In this document: positions 55,501-63,518 of the stretch, one piece after another
How positions within the stretch are numbered: position 1 is the first letter of the stretch
Layout: every line of letters begins with the position of its first letter
Origin: an uncultured Saprospiraceae bacterium
GTDB taxonomy: Bacteria; Bacteroidota; Bacteroidia; Chitinophagales; Saprospiraceae
Length of the DNA: 64,000 bases
Reading direction: 5' to 3'
Assembly (NCBI GenBank): GCA_937929945.1
Contig: CALFUK010000012.1
Location: 1-64,000 of the forward strand
Translations under genes and position numbers: made by a program
Notes under the pieces: model-generated
The model's database searches: none
What the model was told of the DNA's origin: nothing
The model's input: only the letters and a program-made list of their open reading frames with translations

Positions 55501-56658
55501 AGCCACCGCTAGGCCTGTCTCTTGATCTAATTTGATCGTGAAAGGGTCTGCACAAACAGGTACGGGCGCTTTTTGATCTTTCACTAATAAGGTGAATGTA
55601 TGTTCGGTTCTATTATTACACTCATCAGTGAATATATACTGTACGCTATAGCTACCAATGGGTAAATCCACAGCATGGATGCTCAATGAATCGTCCGGCG
55701 TACCTTGGACGTCTACGGTCACTCCTTGATCTATGATCAACTCAAATTCAGAAGTACTGCAGGCATCCTTCATATAGATCGGAAGCGGCAGTGCAGCATT
55801 GGACACACAGGCTCCTTCATCGACAGAGATGATGGCCTCTGTGAAATCAGCGACAACTTCTGGTCCACGATTATCACTCACTGAGATCAGCTGAGTATGG
55901 CTGATGGTCTTAATCCCATTAGGTAGTGAGGAGCAGAGGTCATTGATCTCCCAAGTCCTGAATATCTGAAACGAGTGGGCACATATCTCTAACACTCGAT
56001 CCTCGAATCCGATGGCAAAGTCGCACATGACATCTAAGCCAGCGACTAGCTCTACCCCTTGCAGCATTGGCTTACCCAGGTTATTAGGGTGCAAGACTGA
56101 TGTCTTTCTCAGACTGGTATTCTCAATATCATCAATGGTCTCTTCGACCCGATTACAAGCTAAGGGTTCTTCTAGGGTGATGTCTTCTGGAAATTCGATG
56201 GCCTCCATTGTGATGCTGCTCACTTGGATGGATTGGGTATGTGTCTCTGATACACCATCTATCTCTGCTGTCCATGATCGACTGATCGTCGCTCGTATCT
56301 CTGCGCAGTCGGTGGCGTAGCTGATCTCATCCGTATAGTCTATTGAAGTAAGCTCTGTACAGTCACCGGTAGAAGGTACCCCCATTCTATCCGTGATCTG
56401 TGGATCTGTGCTTTCTATACAATAGATGATATTATCTTGCGGCCAGATGATCGCACAGCTATCAGTCATGATGGAGTCTTGTGGAGTCTTGTTCTGTGCT
56501 GACAGCGTCGAATTAGCTCCGACAAATGCATAAGCTACAATGAGTATCTGTAGCAAAAAGGTGAGGATGGATAAAGTGAAGAGAAGAAATTTCTTCAGAT
56601 GACTATTCACTTCTGCAGGAGTTATTTCGAAGTCAAGGGTATCTGTATTGTTCATCAA
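52525..56658 (-). CDS. T9SS-sorted surface protein, 1377 aa, Cys-rich and HYR-like
   Basis: A 1377-aa secreted protein. The signal is unusually long: 22 polar residues precede the hydrophobic helix (about 24-46). The middle has several HYR/Ig-like domains (FTDECNNRTEHTFTLLV, VSDRCGNTDTKSTLVNF) and Cys-rich blocks also found in the 2258-aa protein (IKWPVHYDSQVVSGL, IRRHTVIDWCIW, NFEAIQDLRSGGC). The C-terminal third repeats the shared module: carboxypeptidase-regulatory-like, dockerin-like AADVNGDQQITSLDLIAMR, SPWPL, FVAIKVGDVNQDA, a cohesin-like domain, and a type A Por sorting domain (NKPNPFHDVTRIPFSI to KKMIILK). Surface attachment through type IX secretion is inferred. No catalytic domain was seen. 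Confidence 0.85.
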   Translation of the reverse strand: MMNNTDTLDFEITPAEVNSHLKKFLLFTLSILTFLLQILIVAYAFVGANSTLSAQNKTPQDSIMTDSCAIIWPQDNIIYCIESTDPQITDRMGVPSTGDCTELTSIDYTDEISYATDCAEIRATISRSWTAEIDGVSETHTQSIQVSSITMEAIEFPEDITLEEPLACNRVEETIDDIENTSLRKTSVLHPNNLGKPMLQGVELVAGLDVMCDFAIGFEDRVLEICAHSFQIFRTWEINDLCSSLPNGIKTISHTQLISVSDNRGPEVVADFTEAIISVDEGACVSNAALPLPIYMKDACSTSEFELIIDQGVTVDVQGTPDDSLSIHAVDLPIGSYSVQYIFTDECNNRTEHTFTLLVKDQKAPVPVCADPFTIKLDQETGLAVATIAEMNRTISSDNCGRYIGNIIRGKDFNAGIVEYNDGTQFNINGMPGYHAYTDCMVDGIAMDSVLDRQGELIWVKEYPYVMPSASVSFCCEDVGTQELVLILMDEYGNVGTCQTTVTIEEDITRELSCESFEVTCQDDLYGDTRMPVLETSACGDIPRLDYIDDESGITSCGAGQLIRTWYIDENENNDIDSTDLQCSQIISISDDASFDPYSIKWPVHYDSQVVSGLALACGEDGIVSETPVSDIKHQAGSACTYTAVADEPTWCVPACQLVTATVVEEEVTLASGCMAMIRRHTVIDWCIWQENGSVRDDSDSQDKDNFEAIQDLRSGGCVSCGDQEVDPEVYYRYTTGAIAADGYYTYDQIIEITDDSAPVISVSNTLQVSCISEVLLTATATDLCDGQETDPSELSWQVEVLDADGHVVTMQDGGDFITSSGASASIGSESQALGNNYQINWTVSDRCGNTDTKSTLVNFADQTAPVVSCYDKAIEINIQSSETVVLGLSDLMVSAVDECSSQIDYIITKVDEKPYLPEVENLNDYKQLTIDCALAEQSLLRELWIWDEAGNLASCEVRINISGTCESAAALQTNTIAGAVYTDQNEMMTGATIHIESMDGLAEYPQQRISGNSGLFAFPDNPAAHNYMLRAEKTDRYKNGVSTIDIVMVQKHILGISELTNPYQIIAADVNGDQQITSLDLIAMRKLVLNEISQFKTGKSWIFIDKKQEFNHAFSPWPLKEQIEVMDLSDDMMDQAFVAIKVGDVNQDADINGLAKAELRTEGMLSFIVKDTFIHEGQELEIPVKAENFIRIYGYQFTLNHPGLEVMEVNSSSLAFQESFIKQHEGMSIVSWNDIQSISTNDVLFTLKVKATESQLLSQSLHINSEMLKAEAYQGDRLKVLDVSLNFETDHRDFEVLQNKPNPFHDVTRIPFSIPVDGQVTLRVFDAAGKLVKNQTAQYAKGYHEIELSADDLHGVYHYQLINGYQSITKKMIILK

Positions 56659-56756
56659 AAAGCTATAATGGTTAATTAAATAATTACTTATTACATTTTA
56701 ACAAAAATTGTACCAAACAGATAATCAAGAATATACATGTGTAATAAATATGTAAT

Positions 56757-57407
56757 ATGTTATTAAAGGTGTGCTGCATTCAAAATATAGCCGAAGCGCT
56801 TAGCTGTATCGAAAGACAAGTGCATATGATAGGATTTGTATCTGCGATGCCTACAGGGTTTCGCCTACTGACGGATCTACAGATCAAAGACATCATATCT
56901 CAGCTCCCTCCGTCAGAGACTCTCTCGGTGCTGCTGAGTTCCAGAACATCGGCAGCCGGACTGGTGGATCACATCAGATATACAGGGGCACAAGCCTTGC
57001 AGATTGTAGATGAGCTGAGTCAGGACGTACTGCGTCAGGTGAGAGAGCAGCTTCCCGAGCTGAAGATCATCCAGGTCATCCACGTGACGAGTCCCAAAGA
57101 CATCGAGAAGGCACAGTCCATAGAATCCTTAGTGGATTACATATTACTGGATTCTGGCAAGCAGCAGGGCAACCCTAAAGCACTCGGTGGCACAGGCCTG
57201 ACTCATGACTGGTCCATCAGTGCTGAGCTGGTACGGTCACTCAGTAAGCCCGTCATGCTAGCCGGTGGACTTAAGCTCCAAAATATAGCTGAAGCGATTG
57301 ACACAGTCGGCCCTGCAGGAATAGACATATGTACCGGACTCCGAGATCCCAAGTACTTACTGCTAAAACGACTGGATGAGATGATCTCAAAATTGAAATT
57401 ATATTAA
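56757..57407 (+). CDS. TrpF-like phosphoribosylanthranilate isomerase family protein
   Basis: A 216-aa (beta/alpha)8 protein. It starts MLLKVCCIQN, where TrpF has K-[IV]-C-G; the catalytic Cys is kept but the next Gly is Cys. LLDSGKQQGNPKALGGTGLTHDW carries the general-acid Asp and the phosphate loop, and PVMLAGGLKLQNIAEAI and GIDICTGL complete the active site. TrpF isomerises phosphoribosylanthranilate in tryptophan synthesis. Here it stands alone, divergent from a surface-protein gene, with no other trp gene near. A true TrpF scattered from its operon, or a related isomerase, are both possible. Confidence 0.78.
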   Translation: MLLKVCCIQNIAEALSCIERQVHMIGFVSAMPTGFRLLTDLQIKDIISQLPPSETLSVLLSSRTSAAGLVDHIRYTGAQALQIVDELSQDVLRQVREQLPELKIIQVIHVTSPKDIEKAQSIESLVDYILLDSGKQQGNPKALGGTGLTHDWSISAELVRSLSKPVMLAGGLKLQNIAEAIDTVGPAGIDICTGLRDPKYLLLKRLDEMISKLKLY

Positions 57408-57607
57408 ATAAGAGCTAGCAAGAAACCAGATCAGCCGCAGTTAGGAGACTTATGATTATCAATTCTCTGGTGGTAAATTCAGAATCATTCCCAAATTCCG
57501 CAATCAGGAAGATGTATCTGAATGCGTTAGACAGCAGTTTAGCGCCATTCGTCTATTGTGCTACAAAGCTTATCCCAATTAACAGGATGATAACACTATG
57601 TCTTTGT

Positions 57608-57615
57608 TATCTTTG
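57608..57615 (+). promoter_or_regulatory. Bacteroidota -7 box for signal peptidase I
   Basis: TATCTTTG is an exact TAnnTTTG match and ends 20 bases before the signal peptidase ATG. No good -33 element was recognised. Confidence 0.5.
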
Positions 57616-57635
57616 AGCCCTTAAGCCAAACGAAT

Positions 57636-59222
57636 ATGAGCATTCTCATCTTTTTAGTTATTTCATATCTCCTGCTGAGTGCAGCCCTCTACGTGGTATT
57701 TCCTAAGTGTGGTAAGCCAGCGGTGAATGGTCTGATCCCCGTCGTCAACTTTATGGACTGGTGTGACATCATCGGCAGGCCACGATGGTGGGCCTTTTTG
57801 CTTTTCATTCCGATTGTGAATATTTTCATTTTTGTCGGCATGGCTATTGATCTGGGTCGCTCATTTGGCAAGTTGGGTTTTAAACACACAGCTGCAGCCA
57901 CGGTATATGCCCCCGCATTCTTAGGCTATCTGGGTACGAGTAAAGATGAGTCATACGTCGGTCCTGTCTTAGCATCTGAGAAAGAGTATATCTCCAAGAT
58001 GGAAGAGGCTAAAGAAGCGGGTAAGGAGCGTACGTTCAAAAAATTAGCCCAAGCAAACCCCTACAAAAAGTCTGGTCTCAGGGAGTGGTTTGAATCCGTT
58101 TTCTTTGCCGTCTTTGCAGCAGCCTTCATCAGGATGTTTCTCATCGAGGCATATGTGATCCCAACGCCGTCTATGGAAGGTAGCCTGAATGTAGGCGATT
58201 TCCTTTTTGTCAGCAAGTCATCATACGGCATCAGGACGCCCATGACAGTGGCTATGATCCCTCTGCTCCATAATCGCATACCAAAAATGGATGCAGAATC
58301 ATACTTGGAAAAGCCATCACTCCCCTACTACCGACTACCAGCTCTGCGCAAGATCAAACATAACAGTCCCTTCGTATTCAACTGGCCAGTGGGTGATAGT
58401 GTATATGTGACACCAGCAAGGCCATATAGCGTCGCTCAGGTAGGACGCGAGCCCGGATTCGCAGCTCGGGATCGAGCGCTGGCGCAAAAAATAAAAAACA
58501 AAGACTTCATCACCAGACCCATAGATAAGAAGGATCACTACATTAAAAGATGCGTAGCTCTGCCTGGAGACAGTCTGCAGATCATCGACGGCCAGATCTA
58601 CATCAATGGGGAGGCTTCCGACAATCCGAAGCACCTGCAATTCCAATACATGGTAAATCTGCCAAGTTCAGGCTTCAATAGAGAAAAACTAGACGAATGG
58701 GGCATCGATGCAGGTGACATGTGGGACAGAGGCTTCTACTTAGATCAGGAGCAAGTCCAAAAGCTCCAAGGGCTCGGCGGCGGTGTCCAAATCCGACGCG
58801 TGCAAAACCCCACCACTGGCAACAAATTATTTCCCCATGATCCTAAAAACTTCCCAGGATGGACAGTGGATGATTACGGTCCGATCTACATTCCTGCTGA
58901 GGGTGCGACGGTAGCATTGTCCCAGAATAATCTTGCGATGTATCGCCGTGTGATCAGCGTCTACGAAGGTAATACGGTGGATGTGAGCAATGGACAGATC
59001 CTGATCAATGGAGAGTCAGCCACCTCATACACATTCAAGCAGAACTACTACTGGGCCATGGGTGATAACCGCCATAACTCAGAAGACTCCAGAAGCTGGG
59101 GCTATGTGCCACATGATCACATCGTGGGCAGGCCGCTCTTCATCTGGTTCTCCACGAAGGAAGGCCGCATCAGCAATGGCATCAACTGGGATCGAATCTT
59201 TAAATCAGCGACAAAAGACTAA
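57636..59222 (+). CDS. lepB: Signal peptidase I with N-terminal DUF5684-like membrane domain
   Basis: A 528-aa inner-membrane protease that removes signal peptides from exported proteins. Residues 1-100 form a hydrophobic domain (LPVVNFMDWCDIIGRPRWW type, three segments) like DUF5684, ahead of the standard enzyme. A further transmembrane helix (about 155-172) precedes the catalytic Ser179 in IPTPSMEGSLNVGD; the catalytic Lys304 is in HYIKRCVALPGD; the C-terminal box MGDNRHNSEDSRSWG is intact. About 120 residues inserted between the Ser and Lys boxes, and about 110 more before the last box, make it longer than the typical 300 aa. It is monocistronic. Family call certain; the role of the extra domain is unknown. 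Confidence 0.92.
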   Translation: MSILIFLVISYLLLSAALYVVFPKCGKPAVNGLIPVVNFMDWCDIIGRPRWWAFLLFIPIVNIFIFVGMAIDLGRSFGKLGFKHTAAATVYAPAFLGYLGTSKDESYVGPVLASEKEYISKMEEAKEAGKERTFKKLAQANPYKKSGLREWFESVFFAVFAAAFIRMFLIEAYVIPTPSMEGSLNVGDFLFVSKSSYGIRTPMTVAMIPLLHNRIPKMDAESYLEKPSLPYYRLPALRKIKHNSPFVFNWPVGDSVYVTPARPYSVAQVGREPGFAARDRALAQKIKNKDFITRPIDKKDHYIKRCVALPGDSLQIIDGQIYINGEASDNPKHLQFQYMVNLPSSGFNREKLDEWGIDAGDMWDRGFYLDQEQVQKLQGLGGGVQIRRVQNPTTGNKLFPHDPKNFPGWTVDDYGPIYIPAEGATVALSQNNLAMYRRVISVYEGNTVDVSNGQILINGESATSYTFKQNYYWAMGDNRHNSEDSRSWGYVPHDHIVGRPLFIWFSTKEGRISNGINWDRIFKSATKD

Positions 59223-59247
59223 GCCAGTCATCCACTAATCAGGATGC

Positions 59248-60033
59248 TCATATACTCCTGATACGTCCGCCATCTACAGGTATGCTGACCCCTGTGATAT
59301 AGGCTGCCGCTGGACTGGCCAGAAAGGCCACCATGGAGCCGACTTCTTCTGGTTCTGCAAAACGATACATCGGGATCTCACGTAAGAATGTCTGTACAAT
59401 GGCCTCCTTCTCCAGACCCGATGATGCTGTGCGGGCATCTATGATTTGCTCTAGTCGCTCTGTCTTAGTCGCTCCAGGTAATACATTATTCACTGTGATG
59501 CCATCCTGAGCGATCTCCGTCGAGAGTGTCTTCGCCCAGCTAGCGACTGCCCCTCTCGTGGTATTTGATACACCCAGACCATCGATGGGTTGGCGGACAG
59601 AAGTAGACACCATATTAATGATCCGCCCGTATCCTGCTTCTCGCATACCAGGTATCAGTAGCTGAGCTAGGCTGTGATTAACCAGCAGATGGTTTTGTAT
59701 GGCGGTTAAGAATTGTTCTGACTCTGCCGTAACGATCGGCCCTGCAGGTGGGCCACCTGTATTATTCAGCACGATATGTATGGGGCCTTTATCCAGACAC
59801 TTCTGGACGTCACTCATAAGCGCCGCGTGATCACTCATATCCACTGCCAGATACTCATGCCCTGCATCATTGATCTGGCTGAGTTCACTGACTCTAGCCT
59901 GCAGCGACGATTCTGTCCGAGACACAAGGATGATCTTGGCACCCAGCTTCGCCAGCTCCACAGCTGAGGCATATCCGATGCCTTTCGATCCTCCACAGAC
60001 CAAAGCTACTTTTCCATTTAAATCTAAATTCAT
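59248..60033 (-). CDS. SDR-family protein lacking the canonical YxxxK dyad
   Basis: A 261-aa Rossmann-fold protein. The NAD(P)-binding GGSKGIG (about 15-21) and NNTGGPPAG are intact. At the active site, where most members have Y-x-x-x-K, it reads S-N-T-T-R (in GLGVSNTTRGAVASWAK), so Tyr and Lys are replaced by Ser and Arg. A subfamily annotated as 3-oxoacyl-ACP-reductase-like shares this form. The end (TGVSIPVDGGRIRSI) is normal. The reaction is therefore uncertain; it may reduce by another mechanism or bind without catalysis. It converges on the signal peptidase gene and lies downstream of the thioesterase. Confidence 0.85.
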   Translation of the reverse strand: MNLDLNGKVALVCGGSKGIGYASAVELAKLGAKIILVSRTESSLQARVSELSQINDAGHEYLAVDMSDHAALMSDVQKCLDKGPIHIVLNNTGGPPAGPIVTAESEQFLTAIQNHLLVNHSLAQLLIPGMREAGYGRIINMVSTSVRQPIDGLGVSNTTRGAVASWAKTLSTEIAQDGITVNNVLPGATKTERLEQIIDARTASSGLEKEAIVQTFLREIPMYRFAEPEEVGSMVAFLASPAAAYITGVSIPVDGGRIRSI

Positions 60034-60131
60034 CGTTTTTTATTTATGGTACATTGATCAGGATATTCGAACACAGATAATCCCTTATGAGCCTTCCATC
60101 ATCTAAATAAGTACGGCTGATCTTTAGTTTT

Positions 60132-60680
60132 CTAGTCTATTTTAATCACTGCATTACGTGACTCCAATAGATCAAGGTGATCATCTATATTGAAATCTTC
60201 ACTTCTAAATTCATTGGACCGCGCTCGGCCTTGCTCTTGCCGCTTGATGCTTCGGAGAAATCTTCGGACGCTGTCCACACTATCTAAGATCAGACCCGGC
60301 ACTTCCACATTCTCACCCGTCTCGTTCTTAGCAATCATCGTAAAATAAGAGGAATTACAATGCTTCACCGCACCAGTCTGTATGTTTTCTGACTCGACTC
60401 TGACACCCACCACCATCGATGTTCGGCCAGTATAGTTGATCGATGCCTTCATCGTGACTAATTCGCCTACTTCAATCGGCATGAGGAAATCTACCTTATT
60501 CACTGACGCCGTGACGCAGTAGTGCTGAGAGTGCTTCGAGGCACAGGCAAAGGCGATCTGATCCATCAAATTCAGTATATGACCACCATGAATCTTGCCA
60601 CTAAAATTAGAATAAGATGGCAACATCAGATCTGAGATGGAGATTTGTGATTCTTGTGCAGTCTTGTATTTCTTCAACAT
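60132..60680 (-). CDS. Hotdog-fold acyl-CoA thioesterase
   Basis: A 182-aa protein. The hotdog signature is visible in YSNFSGKIHGGHILNLMDQIAFACASKH (Asn/Gly/His helix start and the catalytic Asp of NLMDQ), with TASVNKVDFLMPIEVGELV and INYTGRTSMVVGVRV following. It belongs to the YciA/BFIT-type acyl-CoA hydrolases, which release free fatty acid and CoA. The C-terminal about 40 residues are charged and helical. It is on the same strand as the SDR gene, 98 bases before it; a shared lipid role is possible but not shown. Cytoplasmic. Confidence 0.9.
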   Translation of the reverse strand: MLKKYKTAQESQISISDLMLPSYSNFSGKIHGGHILNLMDQIAFACASKHSQHYCVTASVNKVDFLMPIEVGELVTMKASINYTGRTSMVVGVRVESENIQTGAVKHCNSSYFTMIAKNETGENVEVPGLILDSVDSVRRFLRSIKRQEQGRARSNEFRSEDFNIDDHLDLLESRNAVIKID

Positions 60681-60994
60681 GAGTCGAATGATTATTGGTC
60701 AATGGAACAATATAGAGTAAAATCTATAATCGAAAATAGCAGAGAGCGTCCATTATGCAGCATCTTGAATAAAGTCCATCATGCAAAGGTCATAATCTCT
60801 TATCTTAGGGTCCAAGATGAGTCTACGATCGCTATACTAACTAAACAAGTGAATGAATACCTATGAAAACCGAAAAAATAGTCCACTATGTCGAACTTAG
60901 AATAAAGATAGACCGTAAATAATCAAGATACTCCAGAGGATGATAAAATCAGGATAAAGCTGGTGGTCATCCTCAACATAAAACACACAAACCA
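60681..60994. other. Intergenic region with an inverted repeat
   Basis: It lies between the divergent thioesterase and beta-propeller genes. GAGGATGA (60936-60943) and TCATCCTC (60967-60974) form a perfect 8-bp inverted repeat spaced by 23 bases, just ahead of the plus-strand gene at 60995. It could be an operator or a leader hairpin. A 54-codon open frame at 60702-60866 shows no recognisable features. Confidence 0.4.
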
Positions 60995-61879
60995 ATGAAA
61001 CTAATCCGTAGCCTACTCGTCATCACGCTGTCCCTGTATCTGCTGACGCCCAATGCAGCACAGCTACCAGCATCTAATCTATATGCCTTCCAATACAAAA
61101 TCACTGACCAAGGCTTAGACCTGAGTCAGGGGCAATACCTCTCTGCCTTTAATGCTGAGGGCTATAACAATCAGCCTCAATTCATCTCCGATAACGAACT
61201 CCTGATCAGCTCTAACTATTTTGACGCTGCGCAGACAGACATCATCAAGCTGGATCTAAGAAAAAGGAAGCTGACCCGAGTGACCGCTACGGAGCAGGGT
61301 GAGTACTCCCCGACAATCACACCCGACAGGCGAGACTTCTCCGTCATCAGGGAGGTCTTAGGTGGCGAGGTCAATCAGATCCTGTGGAGATATCCTCTCA
61401 GCCAAAAGGATGGCGGACAGCGAGCACTGGCAGCCGAGACGACAGTCGGATACCACAGCTGGCTGTCAGGCACAGAGTTGGCCACCTTCTTAGTGGGTGA
61501 TCCACACCGACTATACTATCACGATGTCATGGAGGGTACCAAAAAACTGATCGCTAACCGACCAGGAAGAGGCATGATCAGCAGTGGTCGGAATCTGTAT
61601 TACGTCCACAAATCCAATGATGAAAGCTGGTATATCAAAATGTATGATCCTGATTCAGGAAAGTCTGAGATGATCTGCGAGACAGTCAAAGGTTCTGAAG
61701 ACTTTGATATGCTCAGCGATGGCAGTCTCATAATGGCACAGGGTAGCAAGCTGTACCGATTAGATCCGAATCAAGCAAAGCAATGGAAAGAAGTGGCAGA
61801 TCTGAGTGAGCTAGGCCTGAATCATATGAACCGACTGAAAGTAAGAAGAAACAAAATCATCTTGGTCAATGCAGAGTAA
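60995..61879 (+). CDS. Exported TolB/WD40-like beta-propeller protein
   Basis: A 294-aa protein with a signal peptide (about 1-22, ending NAAQ). Repeated strands of the form SAFNAEGYNNQPQFISDNEL, TATEQGEYSPTITPDRRDFS and ELATFLVGDPHRLYYHDV are typical of propeller blades in the TolB/PD40 family. Such proteins usually bind peptides or act as scaffolds in the periplasm; no catalytic site is visible. The stop lies inside the next gene, overlapping by 11 bases, so it forms a two-gene operon with the DUF1684 protein. Specific partner unknown. Confidence 0.75.
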   Translation: MKLIRSLLVITLSLYLLTPNAAQLPASNLYAFQYKITDQGLDLSQGQYLSAFNAEGYNNQPQFISDNELLISSNYFDAAQTDIIKLDLRKRKLTRVTATEQGEYSPTITPDRRDFSVIREVLGGEVNQILWRYPLSQKDGGQRALAAETTVGYHSWLSGTELATFLVGDPHRLYYHDVMEGTKKLIANRPGRGMISSGRNLYYVHKSNDESWYIKMYDPDSGKSEMICETVKGSEDFDMLSDGSLIMAQGSKLYRLDPNQAKQWKEVADLSELGLNHMNRLKVRRNKIILVNAE

Positions 61880-62489
61880 CATCCTATTTCTAATTCTAAG
61901 CTGCACACTTGTCTTAGGCTGTAAAAGTGCCATAAAAGTGAGTGAAGCATACAAAACAGAACTCGAAGCATACCGCAGCAGCCAGCTGACTGCATTGACA
62001 GCAGGAGACAGTCCGACACTCACTGATGAGGAGGCGAAAGCGATAAGTTTCTTCGAGTTAGATCCAGCTTATCAAGTTACAGCTGAGCTCGTACTAACTC
62101 AGGATGCGACTCCATTCACGATATCTACCTATAGTGGAATGAAAAAGAATTATCTCGAATATGCCAAAGCTAACTTTGACATGAATAAACAATCCGCTAG
62201 TCTGACCATCTACCGAGATCTAAAAATGATCAAAATACCAGGCTACAATCAAAAGCTATTCGTCATGTATAAAGATCTCACGAACGGTGACATGACTTAT
62301 GGTGGTGGCAGATATCTTTATTTAGACACAAAGGATATTAAGGATGATCGAATCGTGATTGACTTCAATAAATCATTTAATCCCTACTGCGCGTATGCAG
62401 ATGGATTCAACTGTCCCATACCGCCGCCAGAAAATCACTTGGACCTGGAAATTAATGCTGGTGAGAAAAACTTTGTTAAGCAAGACTAA
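61869..62489 (+). CDS. DUF1684 family lipoprotein
   Basis: A 206-aa protein with a lipoprotein leader (MQSNILFLILSCTLVLGC; the lipobox Cys about residue 18). Core sequence AISFFELDPAYQVTAELV, LYLDTKDIKDDRIVIDFN and FNPYCAYADGFNCPIPPPEN, with its conserved Cys pair, identifies DUF1684. The biochemical function is unknown; members are often found as short exported proteins. It overlaps the end of the beta-propeller gene by 11 bases and converges on the glycosyltransferase gene. Coupled expression with the propeller is likely. Length is usual. Confidence 0.85.
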   Translation: MQSNILFLILSCTLVLGCKSAIKVSEAYKTELEAYRSSQLTALTAGDSPTLTDEEAKAISFFELDPAYQVTAELVLTQDATPFTISTYSGMKKNYLEYAKANFDMNKQSASLTIYRDLKMIKIPGYNQKLFVMYKDLTNGDMTYGGGRYLYLDTKDIKDDRIVIDFNKSFNPYCAYADGFNCPIPPPENHLDLEINAGEKNFVKQD

Positions 62490-62499
62490 GTCTAACAAG

Positions 62500-63291
62500 T
62501 CAGGCTGCTTGAGATACGACAACCCTTTCCGTCAATGTCTTCATGACAGTATCAGTCTGCGGTAAGAATGTATTGGCGATCGCTATCTTAGTCAACATCA
62601 GAGGAATTTGCAACACATCCTTGAAAGCTAATTTAGAACCATCTACATCATTCCATGCCTGTAGTGGAATCTCACTCAACTCATTCATAACTTGCGTAGC
62701 ATAAAGCTGCTTCATTCTAAAAAAAACCTCGACGTCAAATAACCACTTAGAGATAAAGCTATTCGAGAAAACGGATGCCGCTGTTTGCCGGTTGAAGACT
62801 TTAGCTCCGCATTGGGTATCTTTGATTGGAAGATTGAGCATCGTAGATATCATCAATCCGACCACCTTACTCATGCTGTCCCTGAAGAAACTCCGCTCTA
62901 TGTCTGTGCAGCTATCTAACTTGCGACTCCCAAATGTCATAGACAGGTCATTATCCACTAGTGAAGCCAGCAAGCACTTATAATCAATGAATCCAGTAGC
63001 TAAGTCCGCATCCAAGAAGCCAATGGTCTCAACTGAGGTGAATTCTAACATCCGACTGACGCCAGCTCTGACGGCTTCAGCTTTACCTCCATTCTGTGGC
63101 ATATCAAATATCACCACCTGTTTACCCATCCTTGATTGAAAATCGTTTAATTTCGCAAGCGTATCATCTTTACTGCCATCATTGACAAAACAGCACACAA
63201 AATCTTTATGATTTGATAGGAATGTATGGAATGCATCAAAAGGAAGTCTTTCGCTTTCATTGTAACAAGGGATAACGATGGCATTTTTCAT
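62500..63291 (-). CDS. Family 2 glycosyltransferase, dolichyl-phosphate-glucosyltransferase-like
   Basis: A 263-aa protein from the ATG at 63291; an in-frame start 18 codons upstream would add a non-conserved stretch and is less likely. The GT2 fold is shown by NAIVIPCYNESERLPFDAF (nucleotide-binding start), CCFVNDGSKDDTLAKL and GFLDADLATG (DxD-like metal site). VKIKDTQCGAK-type sequence (LPIKDTQCGAKVFNRQ) is typical of the DPG synthase-like branch, which moves glucose or a similar sugar from UDP to polyprenyl phosphate. The divergent gene encodes a membrane protein, a usual neighbour. Donor and acceptor unproven. Confidence 0.85.
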   Translation of the reverse strand: MKNAIVIPCYNESERLPFDAFHTFLSNHKDFVCCFVNDGSKDDTLAKLNDFQSRMGKQVVIFDMPQNGGKAEAVRAGVSRMLEFTSVETIGFLDADLATGFIDYKCLLASLVDNDLSMTFGSRKLDSCTDIERSFFRDSMSKVVGLMISTMLNLPIKDTQCGAKVFNRQTAASVFSNSFISKWLFDVEVFFRMKQLYATQVMNELSEIPLQAWNDVDGSKLAFKDVLQIPLMLTKIAIANTFLPQTDTVMKTLTERVVVSQAA

Positions 63292-63518
63292 TGTACGGAT
63301 ATTTAAATTGTTGAGTATTAATTCGATTGACAATTCAAATATCACGGCGAAAAAAGGCTCTTTAAGCCATCTTTCGAGAACCTGATGCGCACACCCGTTT
63401 TTTGGTCATTGATGCCCGTTTTTCCAATGCTGAAAGGGAAGCCAATTCATTATGATTTTCTTTGTATTATGCTTCTCTGTATTAAAAGTCATTACTCATT
63501 AAAACACGATCCGAACTA

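Noticed and set aside
60702-60866. 54-codon plus-strand frame upstream of the beta-propeller gene
   Set aside because: No family features, no promoter box at a sensible distance, and it lies in a divergent promoter region.
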